A DNA stretch of 64,000 nt, from assembly GCA_963747595.1 (NCBI GenBank), contig CAVVFO010000002.1:248001-312000 (forward strand), read 5' to 3'. The DNA is from Oleiagrimonas sp963747595. Its GTDB lineage: Bacteria > Pseudomonadota > Gammaproteobacteria > Xanthomonadales > Rhodanobacteraceae. This document shows positions 34,875-43,318 of this stretch, one piece after another. Both the position numbers and the translations under genes were made by a program. The number at the start of each line of letters is the position of its first letter. The first letter of the stretch is position 1. The notes below the pieces were generated by a model. That model was not told the DNA's origin, did no database searches, and saw only the letters and a list, made by a program, of their open reading frames with translations.

Positions 34875-35459
34875 TCAGGCCGGCTGGAGCACGGCCTCGG
34901 CGATGCCGCGTTTGGCGCCGGCGATGGCCTGGGCGCGCCGTTCCGAACCCATGGCGATGCCTTCGGCGCGGATGAACTGGACATCCTCAATGCCGATGAA
35001 GCCGAAAAATGCTCGCAGATAGGCCTCCTGGTGATCCAGGCCGGCGACCGGGGACGTGCCGCTGTAGACGCCGCCGCGAGCGGAAGCCACGATGACCCGA
35101 CGTCCACCTGCCAGGCCTTCCGGCCCATTTTCCGAGTAACGGAATGCGCGGCCGGGGATGGCCAGATGGTCGATCCATGCCTTCAGCTGGGTGGGAATGC
35201 CGAAGTTGTACATCGGCGCGCCGATCACCACCACGTCGGCTGCCATGAACTGGTCGAACAACGCCGTGCCGTACGCGTCCGGTTCACGGCTGGTTCCGTC
35301 GGGCGGTTGCCAGTGAGGCACAGGATCGGCTGCCAGATCGCGGTACTCCACGTGGATGTCGCGATCCTCGTCCCTGAAGGCGTCGACGATGGACGCCGTC
35401 AGGTCGCGGCTGATCGAATGCTCGCCCATCACGCTGGCGTCCAGGTGCAGCAGGTTCAT
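34875..35459 (-). CDS. azoR: FMN-dependent NADH-azoreductase
   Basis: 194 residues from MNLLHLDASVMGEHSISRDL. Flavodoxin-like fold with the FMN-binding start (DASVMGEHSISR), VVIGAPMYNFGIPTQLKAWI and ASARGGVYSG. AzoR enzymes reduce azo dyes and quinones using NADH. Diverges from a LysR regulator with about 180 bases between the starts. The 227 bases between this gene and the GGDEF-EAL gene hold nothing recognised. Confidence 0.92.
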   Translation of the reverse strand: MNLLHLDASVMGEHSISRDLTASIVDAFRDEDRDIHVEYRDLAADPVPHWQPPDGTSREPDAYGTALFDQFMAADVVVIGAPMYNFGIPTQLKAWIDHLAIPGRAFRYSENGPEGLAGGRRVIVASARGGVYSGTSPVAGLDHQEAYLRAFFGFIGIEDVQFIRAEGIAMGSERRAQAIAGAKRGIAEAVLQPA

Positions 35460-35638
35460 GGAACGCTCCTTGGAGAAAATCGTGTATCGGATCACGTGCC
35501 TCGTCTCGCCGCGAATAGCCGCTGCGAAGAAACACGTGCCAGAAGGAGCTTAAGTTGGAGACAATGCGTGCGTAAACACGTAAATTATGCACATATCGTT
35601 CATTATGGGAAACAGCAATGCATCATTCTGCGGGGGTC

Positions 35639-36577
35639 ATGCAGGATCTGAATGACCTGTACTTCTTTGCCGGCGTGGTCGAGCATGGCGGCTTTTCCGC
35701 GGCCGGTCGCGCCCTGGGGGTGCCCAAATCCCGGCTCAGCAAGCGCGTCTCGCAGTTGGAAGAGCGGCTCGGCGTGCGGTTGTTGCAGCGGACCACGCGC
35801 CGTTTCGTGGTCACCGAGGTCGGGGAACGCTTTTATGCGCATTGCCGCGCGGTGCTGGAAGAGGCGCAGGCAGCGCAGGACGCGGTGGATGAGATCCGCG
35901 CCGAGCCACGCGGCACCGTGCGACTGAGTTGCCCGATTTCCCTGGCGCAGACCATCATGGCGCACGTGCTGCCGGACTTCATGGCGCAATATCCGAAAGT
36001 GCGGGTGCGTCTGTTGTCCAGTGACCGCCGCGTCGACCTGATCGGCGAGGGATTCGATATTGCCATTCGCGTGCGCAACAAACTGGATACCGATGCCACC
36101 TTGATCATGCGCAGTTTCGGTCAGTCGAGGGTGTTACCGGTGGCCAGCCCCGGCTTGCTGGAAACGGCGGGGCGCCCGAACACTCCGGCGGACCTGACAG
36201 ACATGCCGACATTGTCGATGTCGGAGCGTGACGGCCCGCAATCGTGGACGCTGATCGATGCTGCGGGCCAGCAGCTGCATGTCGACATTACGCCGCGACT
36301 GGTATGCGGCAGCTTCGCGGTCCTGCTGGAAGCGGCACGGCGCGGCATCGGCGTGGCCATGCTGCCGCAATGGGTGTGTGCACCGCTGGTGGGCAGCGGC
36401 GAGCTGGAGGTGTTGCTGCCGGACTGGAGCACTCCGGAAGGAACCATGCATTTCGTCTACCCCAGCCGCCGCGGCCTGCTTCCCGCGGTGCGCGCCCTGG
36501 TGGATTTCCTGGCCGACAGGCTGACCACGGAAACGCTGCAAAAACACGAGGAATGCCGTCGGCGCACCATCTTGTGA
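35639..36577 (+). CDS. LysR-family transcription regulator
   Basis: 312 residues from MQDLNDLYFFAGVVEHGGFS, chosen over an ATG at 35618 because GGGGG precedes it. N-terminal winged helix (FSAAGRALGVPKSRLSKRVS QLEERLG) and a periplasmic-binding-protein-like effector domain. Divergent from azoR, the classic LysR arrangement, so azoR is the likely target, probably responding to electrophiles or quinones. The intergenic region carries the shared promoters. Effector unknown. Confidence 0.9.
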   Translation: MQDLNDLYFFAGVVEHGGFSAAGRALGVPKSRLSKRVSQLEERLGVRLLQRTTRRFVVTEVGERFYAHCRAVLEEAQAAQDAVDEIRAEPRGTVRLSCPISLAQTIMAHVLPDFMAQYPKVRVRLLSSDRRVDLIGEGFDIAIRVRNKLDTDATLIMRSFGQSRVLPVASPGLLETAGRPNTPADLTDMPTLSMSERDGPQSWTLIDAAGQQLHVDITPRLVCGSFAVLLEAARRGIGVAMLPQWVCAPLVGSGELEVLLPDWSTPEGTMHFVYPSRRGLLPAVRALVDFLADRLTTETLQKHEECRRRTIL

Positions 36578-36658
36578 ATGCGCGGGAAAGGCGTCGGCGG
36601 GGAGGCTCCGGAACGCATGCTAGGATGCGGATCTGTCTGAATATCGGGCCCACGATCC

Positions 36659-37804
36659 ATGCATCTGGACACCAAGCTTCCCAAGGTCGGCACCACCATT
36701 TTCAGCGTCATGAGCCAGCTCGCGCTCGAGCGCAAGGCGGTCAACCTGGGGCAGGGGTTTCCGGATTTCGAGCCGCCGCAGGAACTGCGCGACGCGGTGA
36801 CACGCGCCATGGCCAATGGCCACAATCAATATGCGCCCGGCATCGGATTGCCCGCGCTGCGCGAGCAGATCGCGCTCAAGACCACACGCATGTATGGCCG
36901 GCGCGTCAGTGCCGACACCGAAGTCACCGTGACCTCCGGAGCCACCGAGGCCATTTTTGCCGCCGTGGCCGCGGTAGTGCGGGCGGGCGATGAGGTGATC
37001 GTGTTCGATCCGGCCTATGACTGCTACGAACCGGCGATCAACCTGCAAGGTGCTCGCGCCGTGCACATGCCGCTGCGCATGAACGATTTCGGCATCGATT
37101 GGGACCGTGTGCGTGAGGCAATCACGCCGCGCACACGCATGATCATGCTCAACACGCCGCACAACCCCAGTGGCGCGGTACTTTCGCGGGCCGATCTGGA
37201 TGCGCTGGCGGATGTGCTGGAGGGCACCGACATCCTGGTGCTGTCGGACGAGGTCTACGAGCACATCGTGTACGACGGTGCCGAGCACCAGAGCATGGGA
37301 CGTCACGCCGGCCTGGCCGAACGCAGCTTCGTCATCAGTTCGTTCGGCAAGACGTTTCACTGCACGGGCTGGAAGGTAGGCTATTGCGTGGCACCCAAGG
37401 CGCTTTCGGTGGAATTCCGCAAGGTGCATCAATATCTGACCTTCTGCACCTTCAGCCCGGCGCAGTGGGCACTTGCCGAGATATTGGAAGAGCATCCCGA
37501 ACATTATCTCGGGCTGGCGGCGTTCTATCAGGCCAAACGCGACCGTTTTCGTCGTTTGCTGGGTGGATCGCGCCTGCGCCTATTGGATGTGCCCGGCGGC
37601 TATTTCCAGTTGGCGGACTATTCGGCCATCCGCGATACCGACGACATCAATTTCAGCGAATGGCTGGTCAACGAGGGCGGCGTGGCGGCCATTCCACTGT
37701 CGCCATTCTACGAGGACGCGCCGGACTCACGGCTGATACGGCTGTGTTTTGCCAAGAGCGATGCCACGATGGAAACAGCCGCCGAGCGGCTATGCGCGCT
37801 CTGA
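36659..37804 (+). CDS. PLP-dependent aminotransferase (methionine/glutamine type)
   Basis: 381 residues, fold-type I. NLGQGFPDFEPP, NQYAPGIGLPALREQIA, TSGATEAIFAA, NTPHNPSGAVL and the PLP lysine in SSFGKTFHCTGWKVGY. Close in character to E. coli YbdL (methionine aminotransferase) and glutamine transaminase K. It is followed 1 base later by an omega-amidase; in methionine salvage the transaminase makes the amino acid while converting glutamine to a ketoamide that the amidase removes. Confidence 0.85.
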   Translation: MHLDTKLPKVGTTIFSVMSQLALERKAVNLGQGFPDFEPPQELRDAVTRAMANGHNQYAPGIGLPALREQIALKTTRMYGRRVSADTEVTVTSGATEAIFAAVAAVVRAGDEVIVFDPAYDCYEPAINLQGARAVHMPLRMNDFGIDWDRVREAITPRTRMIMLNTPHNPSGAVLSRADLDALADVLEGTDILVLSDEVYEHIVYDGAEHQSMGRHAGLAERSFVISSFGKTFHCTGWKVGYCVAPKALSVEFRKVHQYLTFCTFSPAQWALAEILEEHPEHYLGLAAFYQAKRDRFRRLLGGSRLRLLDVPGGYFQLADYSAIRDTDDINFSEWLVNEGGVAAIPLSPFYEDAPDSRLIRLCFAKSDATMETAAERLCAL

Positions 37805-37805
37805 C

Positions 37806-38606
37806 ATGCGGCCTTTGAATCTCACCTTGGTGCAGGGCGCCACGCGGTGGCACGACGCTGCGGCCAACCGTGCGTACTACGGGGCTCTGCTGCGCGCGAG
37901 TGCCGGCAAAACCGATTTGTTCGTGCTGCCGGAAATGTTCCTGACAGGGTTTACCAATGCCACGGACAGTCAGGCCGAACCGATGCAGGGGCAAAGTCTG
38001 GCATGGCTGCGCGACTTGGCCGCCGAGGTGAATGCGGTGATTACCGGGTCCCTGGTGGTGCGTCAGGGCGTATCCTGCGTCAATCGCATGCTGTGGATGC
38101 GGCCTGACGGCAGCTTCGAACAGTACGACAAACGCCATTTGTTCCGCATGGCTGGTGAGCATCACCACTACACTGCCGGCACGCAACGGCTCATCGTGCA
38201 ACTGCACGGCTGGCGGATTCTGCCGCTGGTCTGCTACGACCTGCGCTTCCCCGTGTGGGCGCGCAATCGTCGCGACGCCGATGCCGCGGGCGGCATGGAG
38301 TATGACCTGTCACTGTACGTGGCCAATTGGCCGGCGGCGCGCCGGCAGGCCTGGCGCACGCTGCTGCGCGCACGGGCGGTGGAGAATCTGGGCTACTGCG
38401 TCGGCCTCAACCGGGTCGGCAGCGACGGCAATGCCATCGCGTATGCCGGTGACAGTGCGGTGATCGGACCGGCGGGCTCGGCTCTGGTCGATCTGGGCGA
38501 CCAGGAACAGGTGGTCTCCGTCCAGCTGGATCCGGACGTGCTGCTGGCGCACCGTGAGCGCTTTCCGGCATGGATGGACGCAGACGATTTCAATCTCGAC
38601 CTGTAG
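37806..38606 (+). CDS. Omega-amidase, nitrilase superfamily (YafV-like)
   Basis: 266 residues from MRPLNLTLVQGATRWHDAAA. The Glu-Lys-Cys triad of the carbon-nitrogen hydrolases is visible: LPEMFLTGF, DKRHLFRMAGE and LVCYDLRFPVW. The DKRHLFRMAGEHHHY region matches omega-amidase/YafV, which hydrolyses alpha-ketoglutaramate. Coupling with the preceding aminotransferase supports that role. Convergent with the arsC-like gene. Confidence 0.88.
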   Translation: MRPLNLTLVQGATRWHDAAANRAYYGALLRASAGKTDLFVLPEMFLTGFTNATDSQAEPMQGQSLAWLRDLAAEVNAVITGSLVVRQGVSCVNRMLWMRPDGSFEQYDKRHLFRMAGEHHHYTAGTQRLIVQLHGWRILPLVCYDLRFPVWARNRRDADAAGGMEYDLSLYVANWPAARRQAWRTLLRARAVENLGYCVGLNRVGSDGNAIAYAGDSAVIGPAGSALVDLGDQEQVVSVQLDPDVLLAHRERFPAWMDADDFNLDL

Positions 38607-38716
38607 CCCCGGGGCGTGGCAGCTGACATGACGCAGTGTCGCCGTGCGCCTCGTCGGACGTCGGCAGCGTGCTCCAGCTCCAGCGGAGTTGCTTCAATGG
38701 GGGCGCCAACTCGTGC

Positions 38717-39079
38717 TCAGAGGATATCAAGCACGGCCTCGGGTGGCCGGCCGATGGCGGCCTCGGCGCCCCGGGTGACGATGGGCCGCTGGATCAGGAT
38801 CGGATGTTCGATCATGGCGCGGATCAGCGCCTGGCGGTCGAGGCCGGGATTGTCCAGGTCCAGGTCGGCATAGGCGGACTCGCTGCGGCGCATCAGTTCA
38901 CGCGGTTGCATGTCGAGCGCCTGCAACAGCAAATCCAGATCTGTTGCGGTGGGCGGCGTATCCAGATACCTGACCACCTCGGGTTGCACACCGTGCTGTT
39001 GCAGCAGCGCCAGTGTGGCGCGCGACTTGGAACAGCGTGGATTGTGCAGGATACGCACATGCACGTCCGTGGCGCTCAA
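38717..39079 (-). CDS. ArsC/Spx-type thioredoxin-fold protein (glutaredoxin-like arsenate reductase family)
   Basis: 120 residues. VRILHNPRCSKSRATLALLQ supplies the catalytic Cys (about residue 16), and RPIVTRGAEAAIGRPPEAVL matches the ArsC/YfgD C-terminal signature. No ars operon is nearby, so arsenate reduction is only the family name and a general redox role is equally possible. The start overlaps the rluB stop by 4 bases. Confidence 0.85.
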   Translation of the reverse strand: MSATDVHVRILHNPRCSKSRATLALLQQHGVQPEVVRYLDTPPTATDLDLLLQALDMQPRELMRRSESAYADLDLDNPGLDRQALIRAMIEHPILIQRPIVTRGAEAAIGRPPEAVLDIL

Positions 39080-40371
39080 CGGTTGCCGCCACGGTTGCCG
39101 CCGCCCTGGCCACGGTTGGAACGGTTGCCGGAAGGTTTGCCCTGGGCATTGCGGCCCCCGCCGGCGTGACCATGCGATTTCTTGCCACCGCCGCGGCCGG
39201 ACTTGGCACGCCCGCCGCCGGGTTTGGCGGGTTCGCTGCCGGGGCGCGCGTCACCAGCAAACCATGTGCGCACCGAGGGGAGTTCCTGCCCGGGCGCCAC
39301 ACCGCGCCCCTTGCGCTTGCCCGGCTTGCGCTTGCCGCTCTTGTCCGGATGCGCCACGTTGCCGTTGACTTCGCCGCGCGGGCCCTTGCGCCGTTTGCCG
39401 CTGCGTTTGGGCGTGTCATCACGGATGCGATCAAAGGCAGTCAGTTCCTTCGCCTCGCTGTGATGCGCACCGGTCCAGGCATTTGGCGTGGTCTGGCTGT
39501 CGGGGCGGAATTCCTTCACGTTGCGATTGGCACGACGTTGATGCAGCACGGCGCTGAGCGTGAGCGTGGGCTTGGGATCCTTCAGGCCGGCCAGTTTCCG
39601 CAGGTCCTTCACGGATTCGGCATCAAGGGTGTCGCTCTGGCTGCGCCGCAGGGTGCGTGGCAGTTCCACGTTGCCATAACGGATCCGCTTCAGGCGACTC
39701 ACCAGGAACCCCTGGGAGTCCCACAGGCGGCGCACTTCGCGGTTGCGCCCTTCGCGAATGACCACCCGGAACCAGCTGTGGCTGCCGCTCTGGCTGATCA
39801 CCGATACGTCGTCGAAATGGGCCGGACCATCATCGAGTTCCACGCCGGCCTTGAGGCGCTCCAGCATCTCGGCGGGCACCTCGCCATGCACGCGGCACAA
39901 GTACTCGCGTTCGACGCCGCTGCTGGGGTGCATCAGGGCATTGGCCAGTTCGCCATCGGTGGTCAGCAGGAGCAGGCCGGTGGTGTTGATGTCCAGGCGA
40001 CCCACTGCGACCCAGCGGGCGCCTTTCAGGCGCGGCAGCTGCTCGAAGACGGTGGGCCGACCCTCGGGATCCTCACGGGTGCTGACCACTCCTTCGGGCT
40101 TGTGATAGATCAGCACTTCGGCGTCGTCACGCGTGTCCGTGGACACCACGAAATGCTTGCCGTCCACGCCAATGCGGTCGCCGGCGTGCACGCTGGTACC
40201 GATGGAGGCAGTTTCTCCGTTGATGTCGATGTCGCCGTTCTGGATGCGCTGCTCAAGCATGCGTCTGGAGCCCAGGCCGGCATTGGCCAGAACCTTGTGC
40301 AGGCGTTCTTCCAGTTGCGGCTTGGTCGATCCGCGTTTGAGTGTCAGCAGATTACGGGTGGGCGCAGTCAT
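39076..40371 (-). CDS. rluB: 23S rRNA pseudouridine synthase RluB with long basic tail
   Basis: 431 residues. N-terminal S4 domain (ERLHKVLANAGLGSRRMLEQ), then the pseudouridine synthase core with GRLDINTTGLLLLTTDGEL (catalytic Asp), HPS..VEREYLCRV and EGRNREVRRLW. The last 130 residues are a Gly/Arg/Lys/Asn-rich low-complexity tail ending in GQGGGNRGGNR, likely RNA-binding and disordered. RluB modifies U2605 (E. coli numbering). Overlaps scpB and the arsC-like gene by 4 bases each, forming one operon. Confidence 0.93.
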   Translation of the reverse strand: MTAPTRNLLTLKRGSTKPQLEERLHKVLANAGLGSRRMLEQRIQNGDIDINGETASIGTSVHAGDRIGVDGKHFVVSTDTRDDAEVLIYHKPEGVVSTREDPEGRPTVFEQLPRLKGARWVAVGRLDINTTGLLLLTTDGELANALMHPSSGVEREYLCRVHGEVPAEMLERLKAGVELDDGPAHFDDVSVISQSGSHSWFRVVIREGRNREVRRLWDSQGFLVSRLKRIRYGNVELPRTLRRSQSDTLDAESVKDLRKLAGLKDPKPTLTLSAVLHQRRANRNVKEFRPDSQTTPNAWTGAHHSEAKELTAFDRIRDDTPKRSGKRRKGPRGEVNGNVAHPDKSGKRKPGKRKGRGVAPGQELPSVRTWFAGDARPGSEPAKPGGGRAKSGRGGGKKSHGHAGGGRNAQGKPSGNRSNRGQGGGNRGGNR

Positions 40372-41294
40372 GCGCTGTTCTCCTTGGTGTCGTTCGGGAC
40401 GGAAGCGCGATCGTTTTCGCCCTGATGTTGTTGTTCGGCATGATCGTCTTCCGCGCGGGCCTCCGCCTCCTCGGCGGTGGCGTGGGGTGGTGGGGCGGCG
40501 GCATGGATATCCGCTGCGTGATGTCCGGCAGGCTCTGCGGCATTCGCCGGGCCTTCATGTGTGACGTCGTCACCGTTGTCAGCGAGGCTCGTCGCCTCCA
40601 CGTCATCGTTGCGCTCGTGGTCCTGATCCGAAGATTCGCCGCGAGTCTCACCTGCGGTCGGTGTTTCTGCAGGTGCGTCGGTCTCGCCAGCGTCTTCGTC
40701 CGGCGACCCGGGGTGTGTTGCGCCTGCCCGCGGCGGTTGTTCGAAATCGAACTGTGGGTCGAGATCGTCCAGCTCACGGATCTCGGCCAGCGGCGGCAGT
40801 TCGTCCAGCGATTTGAGGTTGAAGTAATCCAGGAATTCACGCGTGGTGCCGAACAGGGCCGGTCTGCCGGGCATGTCGCGGTGTCCGACCACGCGGATCC
40901 ATTCGCGTTCCTCGAGTGTGCGGATGATGCTGGAGGAAACCACCACCCCACGCACCTGCTCGATTTCGCCGCGCGTGATGGGCTGGCGGTAGGCGATCAG
41001 CACCAGCGTCTCCAGCATGGCGCGCGAGTATCGGCTGGGACGCTCGGTCCACATTTTCGAGACCCACGGGTACACGCTGCGACGGATCTGATAGCGGTAG
41101 CCGGAGGCCACCTCGGCCAGCTCCACGCCGCGATTTCCGCAATCCTCATGCAATGCATGCAGCGTCTGCACCAGCGCTTCGCGAGTCACCGCAGACTCTT
41201 CGTCGAACAGCTGGCCGAGCTGATTCACGGTCATGGGGGTGGCGGAGGCGAGCAGGGCGGCTTCCACCACGTTTTTCAGTTCATTGATATCCAT
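40368..41294 (-). CDS. scpB: Segregation and condensation protein ScpB
   Basis: 308 residues. Two winged-helix domains (MDINELKNVVEAALLASATP ... LETLVLIAYRQPITRGEIEQ ... RPALFGTTREFLDYF) occupy the first 180 residues. The remaining 130 are acidic and low-complexity (Asp, Glu, His, Ala), much longer than in B. subtilis. With ScpA and an SMC/MukB-like ATPase it organises chromosomes. Starts 2 bases after the scpA stop. Confidence 0.95.
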   Translation of the reverse strand: MDINELKNVVEAALLASATPMTVNQLGQLFDEESAVTREALVQTLHALHEDCGNRGVELAEVASGYRYQIRRSVYPWVSKMWTERPSRYSRAMLETLVLIAYRQPITRGEIEQVRGVVVSSSIIRTLEEREWIRVVGHRDMPGRPALFGTTREFLDYFNLKSLDELPPLAEIRELDDLDPQFDFEQPPRAGATHPGSPDEDAGETDAPAETPTAGETRGESSDQDHERNDDVEATSLADNGDDVTHEGPANAAEPAGHHAADIHAAAPPPHATAEEAEARAEDDHAEQQHQGENDRASVPNDTKENSA

Positions 41295-41296
41295 AT

Positions 41297-42184
41297 TCAG
41301 CTTATCTCGGCACTTGCCTTCGACTTCAGGTAAATCGGCGTCAGCGGCTGCTCCTGCACGATTTCGATGAGCATCTCCTTGGCCAGCTCCAGCATGGCCA
41401 GAAACGTGACCACCACCCCGAGCCGCCCTTCGGCGGGATCGAACAGCGTCTCGAAACGCAGGAAGGGACCGCTTCCCAGTTTTGACAACAATTCACCCAT
41501 GCGCTGACGCACGCTCAGGGGTTCGCGTTCGATGGCATGATGTCCGTGCAGTTCGGCACGGTGCAGCACGTCCTTGAGTGCGAGCAGCATCTCGCGCAGA
41601 TCCACCGGCGGCGGCAGCTTGATCACGTTGCGATCCGGCACAGCGGCTTGCGCAAGACTGAAATCCCGCTCCAGGCGCGGTATGGCGTCGATATCCTCGG
41701 CCGCTTTCTTGTACCGTTCGTATTCCTGCAGGCGGCGCATCAGTTCGGCGCGTGGATCGTCCTCGACGCCTTCCTCGGCCGGCGGTCGTGGCAGCAGCAG
41801 ACGCGATTTGATCTCCGCCAGGATCGCCGCCATCACCAGATATTCGGCAGCCAGTTCCAGACGTAGTTCCTGCATCAACTCGATGTAATGCATATATTGC
41901 CGGGTGATCTCGGCAATGGGGATGTCCAGGATGTCCAGGTTCTGGCGGCGGATCAGGTACAACAAAAGATCAAGCGGTCCCTCGAATGCTTCCAGAATGA
42001 CTTCCAGCGCATCCGGCGGAATGTACAGATCCTGGGGCATCTGCAGCAACGGCTGCCCCTGGACGACGGCCAACGGCATCTCCTGCTGCTGCGGTACCGG
42101 CACGAATGGCCCCTTGGGCAACGCTTCGGGCCGGGGCTGAGGAAATGGGTGGTTCATCTGGGTTGTGTCGACCCCTTGGGTCAT
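41297..42184 (-). CDS. scpA: Segregation and condensation protein ScpA
   Basis: 295 residues from the ATG at 42184; an ATG at 42157 and a TTG at 42217 are also in frame, so the start is uncertain. The kleisin core is clear: FEGPLDLLLYLIRRQNLDIL, DIPIAEITRQYMHYIE, AAEYLVMAAILAEIKSRLLL and the C-terminal winged helix VTFLAMLELAKEMLIEIVQ. It bridges SMC heads with ScpB. The N-terminal extension is Pro/Gln-rich. Confidence 0.94.
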   Translation of the reverse strand: MTQGVDTTQMNHPFPQPRPEALPKGPFVPVPQQQEMPLAVVQGQPLLQMPQDLYIPPDALEVILEAFEGPLDLLLYLIRRQNLDILDIPIAEITRQYMHYIELMQELRLELAAEYLVMAAILAEIKSRLLLPRPPAEEGVEDDPRAELMRRLQEYERYKKAAEDIDAIPRLERDFSLAQAAVPDRNVIKLPPPVDLREMLLALKDVLHRAELHGHHAIEREPLSVRQRMGELLSKLGSGPFLRFETLFDPAEGRLGVVVTFLAMLELAKEMLIEIVQEQPLTPIYLKSKASAEIS

Positions 42185-42895
42185 GCGGATGCCTGGTTCA
42201 CACGGGCAAACCCTCAAGCCCCGATGTGGCGAAGGACGGCGCGGATCATGTCAACGCGTGAGCAATATGGCGTATGGATACCGGTCATTTGGTACAAGGC
42301 GCATCAAGCACGGTCCGTCTGCGCCTCGAGGGCAAGCTGCGGGCCGAGACATGCATGGCAGGTCGGCAAGATGGCTGCCGGTGGTCATTGTCGATTCGCA
42401 GTGATTCGATGCGTTGCAACATGAGCATCGGGCCGCACGTCACGCACGACGAAAGCGCGTGACGCAAGCAGCGCCGTGCTTCGTTTTCAACTCGGATTCG
42501 GGTCCGCGCTGTCGACTGCCTGACTCCCGGACACTCGGCACAGCGGCTCTGCAACCGACCCACAGGTGAAGATTATCGCCAGTCGGCACGCAAGTCCAGT
42601 GCTTTGGCCTCACCGACATGCCTCTTTGCGGACGCCTCGTTGATACCTGCGGTCGTTCGAACTGACGCTCACTGTCGTCTTGCGCCGCCCCGCGCTCGCC
42701 GGCGGAACGATGCACGCGCGGGACGGGCGCAGGTCACTCATGTTCACTCATGTGGCTGAACAGCCGCGTCGCGGCCCCACCACGGCGCCTCGGAGCGTTC
42801 CGGCCCTGATGTATGCTTTGGTCCGTGTTTTGCTTGCACCTCTACCGGGGACCATTTGGGTTATCGCCGCTGCTCTCACAGAAGGATCGTACGTT
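42185..42895. other. Intergenic stretch without a recognised gene
   Basis: 711 bases between scpA and the PilZ gene. No ORF here has a plausible composition, family motif or ribosome site. A 7-bp inverted repeat GTCACGC ... GCGTGAC (about 42439-42464) is the only structure noticed. It must contain the scpA and PilZ promoters. Confidence 0.5.
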
Positions 42896-43264
42896 ATGCC
42901 GGAAAACAACAAGCTTCCGCCGCAGGGCCAGCGCGGTGTGCGGCCTGCCCGGATGAAAATCGAGACAGCGGTGTTGATGAGTCGCGGCAGTGAATCCAGT
43001 CCCACGGAACTGGAAGATATTTCCGCCACCGGCGTGCAGCTGAGGCGTCCACGCGACTGGCGCGGGCAGTTGGGAGACGTCTGGGTGCTGGACATGATCT
43101 TCGGCGTGGATCTGCATATCCATCTCGAGGCCACCGTCGTGCGTATTTCCGGGCGCTGGATCGGCATGGCCTACACACGCATTCCCGATGACAAGCAGGC
43201 AGCGCTCTGGGAATTGCTGGGCGGCTATGCCGACTCGCTGGAGCAATGGAACGACGACGACTGA
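42896..43264 (+). CDS. PilZ-domain protein (c-di-GMP effector candidate)
   Basis: 122 residues from MPENNKLPPQGQRGVRPARM, with AGAAGGA upstream. The two PilZ signatures are readable: an Arg cluster (RGVRPARMK) and DISATGVQL (D/NxSxxG). A beta-barrel continues with LHIHLEATVVRISGRWIGMAYTRI. It would bind c-di-GMP produced by enzymes such as the GGDEF-EAL protein at 32254 and relay it to an unknown partner. Longer upstream starts are unlikely. Confidence 0.8.
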   Translation: MPENNKLPPQGQRGVRPARMKIETAVLMSRGSESSPTELEDISATGVQLRRPRDWRGQLGDVWVLDMIFGVDLHIHLEATVVRISGRWIGMAYTRIPDDKQAALWELLGGYADSLEQWNDDD

Positions 43265-43318
43265 GTGTGCCTGGCTGGCGCGGCTGTCGGCGCAGAGCGC
43301 ACGGGAACAGCTGTGCGC

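Noticed and set aside
42440..42715. Small minus-strand frame in the scpA-PilZ gap
   Set aside because: Composition is Arg/Ser-rich as in random GC-rich DNA, with no ribosome site and no recognisable domain.
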